A stretch of 64,000 bases of DNA from Rhizobium oryzihabitans (GTDB lineage Bacteria > Pseudomonadota > Alphaproteobacteria > Rhizobiales > Rhizobiaceae): positions 3,120,501 through 3,184,500 of the forward strand of contig NZ_CP048632.1 of NCBI RefSeq assembly GCF_010669145.1, in the 5' to 3' direction. The position numbers and the translations under genes were made by a program. Position 1 is the stretch's first letter. Every line of letters starts with the position of its first letter. Positions 28,350-39,126 of the stretch are shown piece after piece. The notes under the pieces were generated by a model, which did not search any database, had not been told where the DNA came from, and saw only the letters and a list, made by a program, of their open reading frames with translations.

Positions 28350-28708
28350 ATGGAAAACTATTCAGATGAACTCGATGATATCTTCCAGTCCCTTGCCGAT
28401 CCGACCAGGCGAGCGGTGATTTTGACGTTGGGGGCGGGGAGGCGAGCATCGGAACGCTTGCCGAACCCTTTGACATGGCCCTGCCATCCTTCATGAAACA
28501 CATCCGTCAACTGGAGGGTGCGGGGCTGATCGTGACGCGCAAGCAGGGCCGGGTGCGGTTCTGCTCGCTGGAAAGAGGGCGGTTTTCGATGCTGGAGGGC
28601 TGGCTGTCGCAACAGCACGCCATCTGGGAGGGCCGGACGGACCGGCTCGAACAATTCGTCATGGCGCAACAGGACAGGACCTCATGGAAAGGGGAGAATG
28701 ACAAATGA
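28350..28708 (+). pseudogene. ArsR-family regulator, interrupted by a one-base frameshift
   Basis: From ATG 28350 the frame reads MENYSDELDDIFQSLADPTR RAVILTLGAG, the first helices of an ArsR winged-helix protein. At the run GGGG 28436-28439 the family continuation EASIGTLAEPFDMALPSFMK HIRQLEGAGL shifts frame and runs to the stop at 28708. One added G restores 119 residues with an intact helix-turn-helix. The stop overlaps the ATG of the following SRPBCC gene (ATGA). Like the other breaks, one base is missing in a G run, so an assembly error is likely. Confidence 0.88.
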
Positions 28709-29187
28709 CCGACACTTTCAATCCCGATCTCGATCTGAAGATTTCAAGGATCATAAGGGCGCCGCGCTGGCTCGTCTGGAATGCGTGGGTCGACAAGACC
28801 AGCCTCGAACAATGGTGGGTGCCGAATCCCGGCCAATGCCGCGTTGAGAAAATGGAGCTTTTCCCCGGCGGCGCTTTCGAGACGCGCTACAGTGAGGACG
28901 GCAAGGCATTCGGCGATCACATAAGCGGGTGTTTCCTGGCGGTGGATCATGAGGAGCGTCTGGTCTTCACCGATGCGCTGACGGCAGGCTTTCGTCCCTC
29001 CGCCCGCCCGTTCCTCACCGCCGTCATGAGTTTTCGCGACCACCCTGAAGGTATGGAATATGTGGCCTATGCGATGCACCGAAATCCTGGGGATCGCGAC
29101 AGGCACGCCGAGATGGGTTTCTTTGACGGCTGGAACACGGTTGCGGAGCAGCTGGCGCAGCTTGTTGAAAGGCAGGCGGTGAATTGA
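28705..29187 (+). CDS. SRPBCC (AHSA1-type) domain protein
   Basis: A 160-residue protein: DLDLKISRIIRAPRWLVWNA WVDKTSLEQWWVPNPG is the characteristic first strand and helix of AHSA1-like SRPBCC proteins, followed by VEKMELFPGGAFETRYSEDG and HAEMGFFDGWNTVAEQLAQL at the end. It forms the second ArsR-SRPBCC operon within 4.5 kb, with 4-nt overlap. It is only distantly similar to the protein at 24211, so this is not a recent duplication. Ligand unknown. Confidence 0.92.
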   Translation: MTDTFNPDLDLKISRIIRAPRWLVWNAWVDKTSLEQWWVPNPGQCRVEKMELFPGGAFETRYSEDGKAFGDHISGCFLAVDHEERLVFTDALTAGFRPSARPFLTAVMSFRDHPEGMEYVAYAMHRNPGDRDRHAEMGFFDGWNTVAEQLAQLVERQAVN

Positions 29188-29263
29188 GGCCTTTATTGCG
29201 GCATGATTCATCTTTCGTTCTTTTTCTGTTGCGCATGGTGCTCGAATCCTGCGATGAGGGCGC

Positions 29264-30391
29264 ATGTTATTTTCACCGCAACAGGACGAAGCGCTCAAGG
29301 CTGTTTCCCGCTGGCTGAAGGAAGGCCGGACGCCGGTTTTTCGGCTGTTCGGTTATGCCGGAACCGGCAAGACGACGCTTGCCAAACATTTTGCGGAAAA
29401 TGTCGATGGGGAAGTGCTGTTTGCGGCTTTCACCGGCAAGGCGGCGCAGGTGCTGCGGTCGCGCGGGGCGACCAACGCCCGCACCATCCATTCGCTGATC
29501 TATCGCCCGCGCGGTGAAGAAACGGTGGAAGATGAGGAAACCGGCAAGACATCCATCGCGCCGATGTTCTCCATCAACCGCCAGAGCCCGCTTGCCAAGG
29601 CGGCGCTCATCATCATCGACGAATGTTCGATGGTGGACGAGCAGCTCGGCAAGGATCTGATGAGTTTCGGCACGCCCATCCTCGTGCTTGGCGATCCTGG
29701 GCAGTTGCCGCCGGTTTCAGGCGGTGGTTTCTTCACCGAGCAGGAGCCGGATTATCTGCTGTCGGAGATCCATCGTCAGGCCAAGGACAATCCCATCATT
29801 CACCTTGCCATGGATGTGCGGGAAGGCCGCGAGATCATGCGCGGCGATTACGGCGCTGCACAGGTGATCTCCAAGTCCGAGGTGACGCAGTCGCTCGTGC
29901 TCGATGCCGATCAAGTGCTTGTCGGCACCAACCGCACCCGCCGCCGTTATAACCAGCGGCTTCGCGAGCTGAAGGGTTTTTCGGCAGATTATCCGCAATC
30001 CGGCGACAAGCTGGTTTGCCTGAGGAACGATCCGGCCAAGGGCCTGCTGAACGGTTCGCTGTGGCAGGTCATGAGTTCATCGCGCGAAACGGTGAAACCC
30101 GGCATCAACCTGATGATACGGCCCGAAGACGACGATATGGATCGCGGCGCGGCCAAGATCAAATTGCTGAAGGCCGCGTTCGAGGATGTTGAGACCGAAA
30201 TTCCGTGGTCCACCCGCAAGCGTTATGACGAGTTCGATTTCGGCTATGCACTGACCGTGCACAAGGCGCAGGGTTCGCAGTGGAACAATGTGGTTCTCTT
30301 CGATGAGAGCTATGCCTTCCGCGATTCGCGCGAAAGGTGGCTATATACCGCCATTACCCGCGCGGCGGAGACACTGACCATCGTTCGCTGA
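29264..30391 (+). CDS. RecD-like ATP-dependent DNA helicase (SF1)
   Basis: A 375-residue single-domain SF1 helicase. Motif I is FGYAGTGKTTLAKHFAENVD (residues about 28-47), motif II is ALIIIDECSMVDEQL, motif III is LVLGDPGQLPPVSGGGFF and motif V/VI is YALTVHKAQGSQWNNVVLFD then WLYTAITRAAETLTIV. It is much shorter than RecD2 and lacks an N-terminal HhH region, resembling the viral/phage Dda-like type seen as a chromosomal gene in rhizobia. ATG 29264 is preceded by GATGAGGGCGC. Convergent with the regulator at 30398, 6 nt apart. Confidence 0.88.
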   Translation: MLFSPQQDEALKAVSRWLKEGRTPVFRLFGYAGTGKTTLAKHFAENVDGEVLFAAFTGKAAQVLRSRGATNARTIHSLIYRPRGEETVEDEETGKTSIAPMFSINRQSPLAKAALIIIDECSMVDEQLGKDLMSFGTPILVLGDPGQLPPVSGGGFFTEQEPDYLLSEIHRQAKDNPIIHLAMDVREGREIMRGDYGAAQVISKSEVTQSLVLDADQVLVGTNRTRRRYNQRLRELKGFSADYPQSGDKLVCLRNDPAKGLLNGSLWQVMSSSRETVKPGINLMIRPEDDDMDRGAAKIKLLKAAFEDVETEIPWSTRKRYDEFDFGYALTVHKAQGSQWNNVVLFDESYAFRDSRERWLYTAITRAAETLTIVR

Positions 30392-30397
30392 TCGTGA

Positions 30398-31093
30398 CTA
30401 TGCACGGATAACACCCAGGAGAACCGCCTTGGCGACCGCCTGAAAGCGGTTGCTGGCGTTGAACTTGCCGATGATTTTCGCCTCGAGCACGTTGAGGTCG
30501 GTCCCTGAAAGACCAAGGGCACGGGCGAGCCGCACCGGCGCATAACCCTCCGCCATCAGTTCAAGGCATTTTCGTTCGGTGTCGGTCAGTGCGATGTCCC
30601 TGGCAGGAGCTCGCTCCTCGCCATCGAGCCCGTCCGCATCGCTGTCGGTGACGAGCAGTTCCTCAATCTGCTGCGCCTGGCGCTGAAGGGTGGAGAGCTC
30701 GGCCGTCAATTCCCTCTTTCGCTGCCTCAACGCCGCGTGAAAGACGTCGTCCGCCTCTTCCTGCGAAAGCGAGCGGACCAGTTTTTCCATGATCTCGGTA
30801 ATGGAAGCAACGGAAATGCCCACTTCGCGGCAGACATTGATGACCGCCATGCGTCTGACGTTGCGGTGGGTATAGACCCGCATCTGGCCAATGCGCTTCG
30901 AGGTCAGCAGCGCCTTTTCCTCATAAAAATGGAGGGTCCGGTGCGTTACTCCGAAGATATTGGCCATGTCGGCGATGGGAACCGGTTCGGCGGGCAGGGA
31001 GGAGGGCAGACTTATATCCGGAAGGAAATAGCTGTTTCTTGGATTGGATTTGTCCTCGTCGCCGTGTTCAAACGGCATACGGCCATCCTGCAT
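30398..31093 (-). CDS. Hybrid regulator: MerR-type HTH plus LuxR-type HTH
   Basis: A 231-residue protein with two DNA-binding modules. Residues about 40-110 (VPIADMANIFGVTHRTLHFYEEKAL.. then RVYTHRNVRRMAVINVCREV) are a MerR winged helix. A coiled coil (RQRKRELTAELSTLQRQAQQ) follows. Residues about 167-228 (LTDTERKCLELMAEGYAPVRLARAL.. DLNVLEAKIIGKFNASNRFQAVAKA) match the LuxR/GerE-type helix-turn-helix. No metal or drug-sensing Cys cluster is seen. A monocistronic gene facing the helicase. Its target is unknown; the lack of an adjacent structural gene suggests a global or unlinked role. Confidence 0.85.
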   Translation of the reverse strand: MQDGRMPFEHGDEDKSNPRNSYFLPDISLPSSLPAEPVPIADMANIFGVTHRTLHFYEEKALLTSKRIGQMRVYTHRNVRRMAVINVCREVGISVASITEIMEKLVRSLSQEEADDVFHAALRQRKRELTAELSTLQRQAQQIEELLVTDSDADGLDGEERAPARDIALTDTERKCLELMAEGYAPVRLARALGLSGTDLNVLEAKIIGKFNASNRFQAVAKAVLLGVIRA

Positions 31094-31323
31094 CGTTTCC
31101 CCCTTTTGCGCTCTTTGACAGTGTCTGTTTTTTAAGTGGCGTCGATCGCTTGTTCCCCCGCGACGACCCCTCTGATCAAGACATCATGCCAAACGCTACA
31201 TAAGAACCGTAACGTGTATTGTGTGTTTTCGTTCCCATATTCCAAAAAATTTTATCGGCCTCCTTGCGGTTGGCGTCAACCTGCGTGAAACAGGATGTCA
31301 ATTCCGAACCGGAGCCCGATGTC

Positions 31324-32079
31324 ATGCCAGCGAAACTTTCCGTCAATCTGAACGCAATTGCCATGCTGCGCAACCGTCGCGATCTTCCGTGGCCGGATGT
31401 CGCGCATTTCGGGCATTTGGCACTCGCTGCGGGTGCAAGCGGGCTCACTGTACACCCTCGTCCCGATCAGCGCCATATCCGCTTTTCGGACCTGCCGGTA
31501 TTGCGCGCCCTGATCGATGACAGCTTCCCCGGCGCGGAATTCAACATCGAAGGATATCCGACCGAGGATTTTCTCCTTCTTTGTGAAAAGACGCAGCCGG
31601 AACAGGTCACACTGGTGCCGGACGACCCGTCGCAGGCGACCTCCGACCATGGCTGGGATTTCCGCAAACACGCCGTTTTCCTGAAAGACGTCGTGGGACG
31701 CCTGAAGGCCGGTGGCATGCGGGTCTCGCTTTTCGCAGATGGCGACGGCGAGCGCGAGCCGGTGGAACTGGCGGCCGAGACGGGTGCTGCCCGTATCGAG
31801 CTTTATACCGGTCCCTATGGCGGCTGTTTTGACGATCCGCAAAAGGCTGACGCGCTTGTCGAAAAGCTCGGGCAGACGGCGGATCATGCAAGAGCGCTCG
31901 GACTTGCCGTCAATGCCGGTCATGACCTCACCGTCGCAAACCTGCCCAAGCTGATGAAACGCATCCCTGATCTGGCCGAGGTTTCAATCGGTCACGGATT
32001 GACGGCAGATGCGCTTGAATATGGCATGACTGAAACAGTCAGGCGTTTTTGTCAGGCCTGCGGTCAGGCTATTTCATAA
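31324..32079 (+). CDS. pdxJ: Pyridoxine 5'-phosphate synthase
   Basis: A 251-residue TIM-barrel enzyme that condenses deoxyxylulose 5-phosphate with aminoacetone phosphate to make vitamin B6 phosphate. It starts [20 protein letters not shown] and contains [26 protein letters not shown], the [19 protein letters not shown] loop, [12 protein letters not shown] and [20 protein letters not shown]. Start ATG 31324 is chosen because the upstream open frame from 31219 lacks family similarity. It is probably a single gene, 71 nt before the NADH dehydrogenase. Confidence 0.95.
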   Translation: MPAKLSVNLNAIAMLRNRRDLPWPDVAHFGHLALAAGASGLTVHPRPDQRHIRFSDLPVLRALIDDSFPGAEFNIEGYPTEDFLLLCEKTQPEQVTLVPDDPSQATSDHGWDFRKHAVFLKDVVGRLKAGGMRVSLFADGDGEREPVELAAETGAARIELYTGPYGGCFDDPQKADALVEKLGQTADHARALGLAVNAGHDLTVANLPKLMKRIPDLAEVSIGHGLTADALEYGMTETVRRFCQACGQAIS

Positions 32080-32150
32080 CCAAAGTCAATTTTTTCGCCT
32101 ATGCTTTGGCTGCGCATGCTCCGTGCGCGAGCTTATGAAGGCAGAGACAT

Positions 32151-33416
32151 ATGCAAGAACATCATGTTGTCGTCGTGGGTGGAGGCTTCGGCGGTTTGCA
32201 ACTGGTACATGGGCTGGAGGGGGCCCCTGTCCGCATCACACTGATAGACCGCCGCAATCACCATCTGTTCCAGCCCCTGCTTTATCAGGTTGCGACGACG
32301 GCGCTGGCGACATCCGAAATCGCCTGGCCGATCCGCCACCTCTATCGCGACCGCAAAGAGGTGACGACCCTGCTTGCGGAGGTGACCGGCGTGGACCGGG
32401 CGGCGCGGACCGTGCAGCTGAATTCCGGTCAAGTGATCGGTTTCGATACGCTGGTATTGGCCACCGGCGCGCGCCATGCCTATTTCGGCCGTGACGATTG
32501 GGAGCGTTCGGCCCCCGGCCTGAAGACGCTCGAAGATGCGACGACAATCCGCCGCCGTCTGCTTCTGGCCTTCGAACGGGCCGAACTTGCGACCAGTGAA
32601 GAGGAGCGGCAGGCACTGTTGACCTTCGTCATCATCGGCGCAGGTCCGACGGGCGTGGAAATGGCGGGCATGATCGCCGAGCTTGCCCACAAAGCGTTGC
32701 CGCCGGAATTCCGCAATGTGGATACCAGAAAGACCCGTGTGCTGCTTGTCGAGGCCGGCCCTCGCGTTCTGCCGGTTTTCACCGAGGATCTTTCCGCCTA
32801 TGCGAAGGAGGCTCTGGAGAAACTCGGCGTCGAGGTTTTGCTCGGCACGCCCGTTACAGCGTGTACCGATGAAGGCGTGACGGTGGGCGAGACCTATTAT
32901 CCCTGCCGTACGGTCGTCTGGGCCGCCGGTGTGCAGGCGTCTCCCGCCGCGAAGTGGCTGGATGCCGCCGCCGACAGGGCAGGCCGCGCCATTGTCGGGC
33001 CGCATCTCAATCTGGAAGACGACGACAATATCTTCGTCATCGGCGATACGGCCGCCGTCAATCAGGAGAACGGCAAACCGGTGCCGGGCATCGCACCTGC
33101 GGCAAAACAGCAGGGCGCCCACGTCGCAAAGGTCATCAAGGCGCGGCTCTCCGGCAAGCCGTCACCGTCGCCGTTCCGCTATAGCCATCAGGGCAATCTT
33201 GCGACTATCGGCAAACGCGCGGCGGTGATCGATTTCGGCAGGTTCAAGCTCAGGGGCGTGCTGGCGTGGTGGATCTGGGGGCTTGCCCATATCTACTTCC
33301 TGATCGGAACGCGCTCAAGGCTTGCGGTGGCGTGGAGCTGGCTGTGGATTTACCTGAGCGGCCAGCACAGCGCGCGGCTGATTACGCAGAAAGAGACGTT
33401 GAAGGACGAGGCCTGA
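32151..33416 (+). CDS. Type II NADH dehydrogenase (NDH-2 family FAD oxidoreductase)
   Basis: A 421-residue flavoprotein that oxidises NADH and reduces quinone without pumping protons. The first dinucleotide motif is VVVGGGFGGLQLVHGL at residues 6-21, the second is VIIGAGPTGVEMAGMIAEL. VIGDTAAVNQENGKPVPGIA is the FAD C-terminal motif and QQGAHVAKVIKARL the quinone-site region. A C-terminal amphipathic/hydrophobic stretch (LAWWIWGLAHIYFLIGTRSR) anchors it to the membrane. ATG 32151 follows GAAGGCAGAGACAT. A terminator lies 17 nt after its stop. Confidence 0.94.
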   Translation: MQEHHVVVVGGGFGGLQLVHGLEGAPVRITLIDRRNHHLFQPLLYQVATTALATSEIAWPIRHLYRDRKEVTTLLAEVTGVDRAARTVQLNSGQVIGFDTLVLATGARHAYFGRDDWERSAPGLKTLEDATTIRRRLLLAFERAELATSEEERQALLTFVIIGAGPTGVEMAGMIAELAHKALPPEFRNVDTRKTRVLLVEAGPRVLPVFTEDLSAYAKEALEKLGVEVLLGTPVTACTDEGVTVGETYYPCRTVVWAAGVQASPAAKWLDAAADRAGRAIVGPHLNLEDDDNIFVIGDTAAVNQENGKPVPGIAPAAKQQGAHVAKVIKARLSGKPSPSPFRYSHQGNLATIGKRAAVIDFGRFKLRGVLAWWIWGLAHIYFLIGTRSRLAVAWSWLWIYLSGQHSARLITQKETLKDEA

Positions 33417-33432
33417 GGGCAGGGCGAGCAAA

Positions 33433-33457
33433 GGGCGGGAAGCATGGCTTCCCGCCC
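33433..33457. terminator. Hairpin terminator after the NADH dehydrogenase
   Basis: Perfect 11-bp stem GGGCGGGAAGC/GCTTCCCGCCC with loop ATG, followed by TTCGTGCTTAT. The T content behind it is modest, so termination is likely rather than certain. Confidence 0.75.
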
Positions 33458-33484
33458 TTCGTGCTTATGACAGCTGCGCCAAAA

Positions 33485-33630
33485 CTCTCGCCGTCATGCC
33501 GGTCCCCGGAACAAGCCCGAGGATGATCCGGCATCCAGCCGACGCGCGTCTGCGCGGCGAGAAGAGTTTTTTCAGCCCAAGGACTTGGGCTGGCTGGACC
33601 CCGGATCCAGTCCGGGGTGACGGCGTGTGG
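33485..33630. repeat. Mosaic palindromic intergenic element (RIME-like), copy 1
   Basis: The element starts GCCGTCA and ends TGACGGC. In the middle is the perfect hairpin CAGCCCAAG-GA-CTTGGGCTG (33573-33592), preceded by CCGACGCGCGTCTGCGCGG (from about 33538). The same core occurs in reverse orientation at 45143-45260. Part of its left arm resembles the 29-bp palindromes at 6085 and 12558. It fits the Rhizobium intergenic mosaic elements, though the family name is my inference. Confidence 0.8.
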
Positions 33631-33657
33631 ATGTGGCGTGTGTGCCCAATCCAGGGC

Positions 33658-34704
33658 TCAAGCGTCGAGCGATGCCATATTGATGACGAAGCGATACCGC
33701 ACATCGCTCTTCAGCACGCGCTCATAGGCTTCGTTGACGTCCTGGATGTTGATCGTCTCGATTTCCGAGACGATGTTGTGCTCGCCGCAGAAATCCAGCA
33801 TTTCCTGGGTTTCCTTGATCGAACCGATCATCGAGCCGGACAGGTTCTTTGCGCCGAAGATCAGCGCGAAGGCGTGGACCGGGATCGGATGCTCGGGCGC
33901 GCCCACCACGACCATGCTGCCCTTGGGCTTCAGGAGGCCGAGATAGGCGTTCCAGTCGATGGCGACGCCGGCCGTGCAGATGATCAGGTCGAAGGTGCCG
34001 GCCAGCTTCTCGAAGGTCGAGGCGTCACTGGTGGCGTAATAGTCCTTCGCGCCGAGCTTCAGGCCGTCTTCCTTCTTCGACAGGGTCTGGGAAAGGACGG
34101 TGATATCCGCGCCCATGGCCGCGCCAAGCTTGACGCCCATATGGCCAAGGCCACCCATGCCGACAATCGCGACCTTCTGGCCGGGACCGGCATTCCAGCG
34201 GCGCAGCGGCGAATAAAGCGTGATACCGGCGCATAGAAGCGGCGCGGAAGCATCGAGCGGCAGGTTGTCCGGGATCGACAGGACATAACCTTCCTTGACG
34301 ACGATCGAGTCCGAATAACCGCCATGGGTCGCGGTCTTCGTGAAGGGATCGACGTCGTTATAGGTCTGGACGAGGCCGGGCATGTAGTGCTCGTTGTCGA
34401 GATCGCGTGTTGCGCAGCCGATGCAGGAATCGACGAAGCAGCCGACGCCGACATGGTCGCCGACCTTGAACTTCGTGACCTTGGAGCCGACGGCTTTCAC
34501 GACGCCGGCAATCTCATGGCCGGGAACGATCGGATAGACGGCATTCTTCCACTCGTTGCGGACGGTGTGGATGTCCGAGTGGCAGATGCCGGCATATTTG
34601 ATGTCGATGACGACGTCGTCATCGTTCGGCTCGCGGCGTTCGAAGGTGAACGGGGTAAGCGGCTTTGACGCGTCGGTCGCAGCGTAACCTCTTGCTATAG
34701 CCAT
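33658..34704 (-). CDS. Zinc-dependent alcohol dehydrogenase, YahK/cinnamyl-alcohol type
   Basis: A 348-residue NADP-dependent medium-chain dehydrogenase. The catalytic zinc ligands are Cys in [10 protein letters not shown] and His in [10 protein letters not shown]. The cofactor motif is [20 protein letters not shown], and the end [20 protein letters not shown] matches the YahK branch. The structural-zinc lobe is unusual: [20 protein letters not shown] keeps three Cys but has Met where the fourth normally stands. Start [20 protein letters not shown] at 34704. It is divergent from an AraC regulator 193 nt away that probably controls it. Confidence 0.93.
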   Translation of the reverse strand: MAIARGYAATDASKPLTPFTFERREPNDDDVVIDIKYAGICHSDIHTVRNEWKNAVYPIVPGHEIAGVVKAVGSKVTKFKVGDHVGVGCFVDSCIGCATRDLDNEHYMPGLVQTYNDVDPFTKTATHGGYSDSIVVKEGYVLSIPDNLPLDASAPLLCAGITLYSPLRRWNAGPGQKVAIVGMGGLGHMGVKLGAAMGADITVLSQTLSKKEDGLKLGAKDYYATSDASTFEKLAGTFDLIICTAGVAIDWNAYLGLLKPKGSMVVVGAPEHPIPVHAFALIFGAKNLSGSMIGSIKETQEMLDFCGEHNIVSEIETINIQDVNEAYERVLKSDVRYRFVINMASLDA

Positions 34705-34897
34705 CTGAATATCCTTTCGGGGGTGGGGAAGTGACGGCGGAATATGCGACGGAAGCTTGGGAAGGCGTTAGAGCGATCCTCCAGCCTTTTTGCACGATCC
34801 TGCAAAAATATGCGGGCGTGCTCTTTGCGCGGGCCGGGAGGCTTTCTAGATAAATGACATCCGCTGCATTTCCTCCTTCAGTTAAGGGAATTCCCCT

Positions 34898-35806
34898 ATG
34901 TCCTTGCCGTTTAATCTCTATCAGGAGATCGCCTCCATCGCCGCGCGATATGCCACCAGCGACGGCGAGGTGCAGACGGCGATCGAATCTCTTGGCATCA
35001 GCCGCCGCACAACGCCCAGCGCGCCGTGCCACGGCAGCTACCGCCCCTGTTTCGCATTGGTGATCCAGGGATCGAAAAGCGTCCAGCTGGGAACGGACAC
35101 CATCAATTATGGCGCGGGCGACTATCTCCTGACATCGCTTGACCTGCCGGTTGCCTGGCGCGTGGTGGAGGCGAGCAAGGAGGTTCCGCATTTTTGCATC
35201 GCGCTTGCGATCGATAGTGAAAAGCTGCTCGACCTCATGCGGCGCGTGCCCATCGACCCGCCTGCGGAGCCGGCGAACGCGCAGCGCGGCATCGTCGTCA
35301 ATGCCGCCACGCCGGAGCTGCTCGATGCGGCCATCCGGCTGATGCGCCTGCTCGATCGCCCGGCGGACATCGCGGCCATGGCGCCGCTGATCGAGCAGGA
35401 AATCCTCTACCGTATTCTGACCGGACCGGCGGGCGGGCAGCTTATGAACATCATCGCTGCCGGCAGCCATGGCAACCGCATCGCCCGCGCCATTGCCTGG
35501 CTGCGAGAGAATTTCGCGCGCCAGCTGCGCGTCGAGGATCTTGCGGAGCATATCGGCATGAGCGTGTCGTCCTTCCATCATCATTTCAAGACGATTACGG
35601 CCATGACGCCGGTTCAGTACCAGAAGCAATTGCGCCTGCATGAGGCGCGCCGGCTGATGCTGCTGGAGCGGCTGGATGCGGGCACTGCCGGCCATCGCGT
35701 CGGTTACCAGAGTCCTTCGCAGTTCAGCCGTGAATATAGTCGCTTCTATGGATTGTCGCCGTCGCGGGATATCGATGCCTCGCGTGAGATCAGCGTGGCT
35801 GGGTAG
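34898..35806 (+). CDS. AraC-family transcriptional regulator
   Basis: A 302-residue protein with the AraC N-terminal sensing domain of the type often next to alcohol dehydrogenase genes (YRPCFALVIQGSKSVQLGTD, then YGAGDYLLTSLDLPV). Its C-terminal double helix-turn-helix reads LRVEDLAEHIGMSVSSFHHH and VGYQSPSQFSREYSRFYGLS. ATG 34898 is close to AAGGGAATTCCCCT, itself an inverted repeat (AGGGAATTCCCCT) overlapping the start region. The gene faces the YahK-type dehydrogenase, a familiar regulator-target pair. The inverted-repeat element at 35808 starts 1 nt after its stop. Confidence 0.93.
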   Translation: MSLPFNLYQEIASIAARYATSDGEVQTAIESLGISRRTTPSAPCHGSYRPCFALVIQGSKSVQLGTDTINYGAGDYLLTSLDLPVAWRVVEASKEVPHFCIALAIDSEKLLDLMRRVPIDPPAEPANAQRGIVVNAATPELLDAAIRLMRLLDRPADIAAMAPLIEQEILYRILTGPAGGQLMNIIAAGSHGNRIARAIAWLRENFARQLRVEDLAEHIGMSVSSFHHHFKTITAMTPVQYQKQLRLHEARRLMLLERLDAGTAGHRVGYQSPSQFSREYSRFYGLSPSRDIDASREISVAG

Positions 35807-35807
35807 G

Positions 35808-36037
35808 TTGTGCGTCGGTTAGTGGATCGTGGCGGGTGTGGCTTACCCCCCTCTGCCCTGCCGGGCATCTCCCCCACAGGTGGGGAGATTGATATGAGGC
35901 TAAGCTTCGCCCATCTCAAGGCCAGAGAATGAAGCGGCGCCAAAGCCGCTTGCCGATCTCCCTCCTTGTGGGGGAGATGCCCGGCAGGGCAGAGGGGGGT
36001 AAGCCACACCCGCCACGATCCACTAATCGACGCACAA
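35808..36037. repeat. Long inverted-repeat element, copy 1 (68-bp arms)
   Basis: Arms 35808-35875 and 35970-36037 are reverse complements over 68 bp with a single mismatch, separated by 94 bp. The arms contain CCCTCTGCCCTGCCGGGCAT. The element begins 1 nt after the AraC stop codon. A shorter relative lies at 41127-41293. It has no open frame, so it is a non-autonomous repeat of MITE or mosaic type. In the 389-nt gap 35807-36195 only this repeat and the palindrome at 36154 were found. Confidence 0.9.
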
Positions 36038-36153
36038 CCGCGTAAAGCTCACCAAGCCGGCATTCACCCGGCACCGCACCGCGTCAATTCTCGTCCTCCC
36101 CGGAAGAATCCGCTTGACCCCAACGCTGCCTCCGCTTAAATGGCGCTCGAACC

Positions 36154-36167
36154 GTACCGTACGGTAC
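36154..36167. promoter_or_regulatory. Perfect palindrome, candidate TetR operator
   Basis: GTACCGTACGGTAC is a perfect 14-bp palindrome, 28 nt upstream of the TetR gene's TTG start. Placement and symmetry fit autoregulation. Confidence 0.6.
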
Positions 36168-36195
36168 ATTAATCGAGCCCCTGGAGTGGAAAGAC

Positions 36196-37918
<1,723 letters not shown>

Positions 37919-37943
37919 GCTTCATTGACTGGTAGAGAATAGG

Positions 37944-37976
37944 AAGGCCGGAGCGAAAGCTCCGGCCTTTTTGTTT
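37944..37976 (+). terminator. Rho-independent terminator of ilvC
   Basis: Perfect 11-bp stem AAGGCCGGAGC/GCTCCGGCCTT closed by a GAAA tetraloop and followed by TTTGTTTT. Confidence 0.96.
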
Positions 37977-37987
37977 TCGATGTGCCA

Positions 37988-39019
37988 TCACACGATGGCG
38001 TCGTCTTCCTCGACGATAACGGAAACCGGGAAGTGATCGGAGAACCCACCAAGGTTGACGTTTTTGACCGCATCGCCTTTCGACAGGCCGAAGCGGATCG
38101 GCCCCTCATTCTTGCTGTGGCTGACCATGGCGGCAATCGCTTCGATTTTTGCCGTCTCCTCGCGCGCCTTGAAGCCGCTGCTGCCGGTCAGAAGCGATCG
38201 GGAAACGAGGATCTGATCGAAGATATTGGCGTCTCCGTTGAAATAGAGCGTGCCATAGATCGTTCTTGCCGTGCCGACGGAATCCACCACCGGCTGGCGC
38301 AGGTAATTCCATGTGAGATTGTAGAACATGGCCGATTGCGAGTTTTCGACATCGTCGCGCTCGCGGGTGGAATTGGCGTGGTAGCGCAGCGATGCATCGG
38401 AAGGGTCGTCGTTGAAGTCGCCGAAGGCGACAACGGCGATGTCGTTGCCTTTCTCTTCCCTGATACGCTGATGCCAGTAGCCCAGCGTTTCACCGGCGGT
38501 CATGCGAAAACCGGCGCTTTCCACCGCGCCGCCCGAGCGCGACGGCCAGTGGTTGGAGAGCGCGATAAGCTGGCGGCCGCCCTTGGTGATGAAAGTGCAT
38601 TGGGTAATGTCGCGCGTGCCGGTGCGGCGCATCACGAAATGGCTGAAAATCTCGTTCTCGTTGATCAGCAGCTTTTTGCTGTCATAGATGAAGGCGGTAT
38701 CGATGCCGCGCTGGTCCTTGCTGGAATCAGCATGCACGACACGATAAGAACGTGCGGGCATGAGGTCGTTCAGATGTTCTGCCAGCGTCTCCAGAACGAA
38801 GCGGTTCTCGACTTCGCAGACACCGAGCAGATCCGGTCCCGCGCCGCCGATCTGGCTTATGATCAGACCGAGCTGCTTGACCTTGGTCTTGAACAGATCC
38901 TCCGTCCAACCCTTCAGATCGTTCTTCAGCCGCTCGGCAATCCACGGCTCGCGCGCCGGATAACCCTCCGGCGCAAACAGGTTTTCCACATTCCAGAACG
39001 CCAGGACATATTGGGCCAT
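37988..39019 (-). CDS. Endonuclease/exonuclease/phosphatase family protein
   Basis: A 343-residue protein of the DNase I-like fold. Motifs visible are FWNVENLF, LGVCEVENRFVLETLAEHLN (metal-binding Glu), DTAFIYDSKKL, LSNHWPSRSGG, VAFGDFNDDPSDASLRYHAN (Asp-Phe-Asn) and the final FSDHFPVSVIV (catalytic Asp-His). ATG 39019 (MAQYVLAFWN) is chosen because GGAGG lies 10 nt before it; the frame is open for 17 more codons. The target (DNA, RNA or phosphoester) is not decided. Convergent with ilvC. A second family member lies at 45392. Confidence 0.9.
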   Translation of the reverse strand: MAQYVLAFWNVENLFAPEGYPAREPWIAERLKNDLKGWTEDLFKTKVKQLGLIISQIGGAGPDLLGVCEVENRFVLETLAEHLNDLMPARSYRVVHADSSKDQRGIDTAFIYDSKKLLINENEIFSHFVMRRTGTRDITQCTFITKGGRQLIALSNHWPSRSGGAVESAGFRMTAGETLGYWHQRIREEKGNDIAVVAFGDFNDDPSDASLRYHANSTRERDDVENSQSAMFYNLTWNYLRQPVVDSVGTARTIYGTLYFNGDANIFDQILVSRSLLTGSSGFKAREETAKIEAIAAMVSHSKNEGPIRFGLSKGDAVKNVNLGGFSDHFPVSVIVEEDDAIV

Positions 39020-39126
39020 GATCCGCACACCTCCGGTTGGTTTTTCAAGCCTAGTGGAAGTTTTTGCCATAACAACTTGAAATTGTCATGAAGGCCAGCG
39101 GATGGCGAAATTTCCCGTTCCCGGCC

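Noticed and set aside
33496..34236. 246-residue plus-strand open frame across the mosaic element and the dehydrogenase
   Set aside because: It starts inside a repeat and is antisense to a conserved enzyme.
37982..39091. 369-residue plus-strand open frame at 38-39 kb
   Set aside because: Opposite the endonuclease/exonuclease/phosphatase gene, which has all its motifs in the minus frame.
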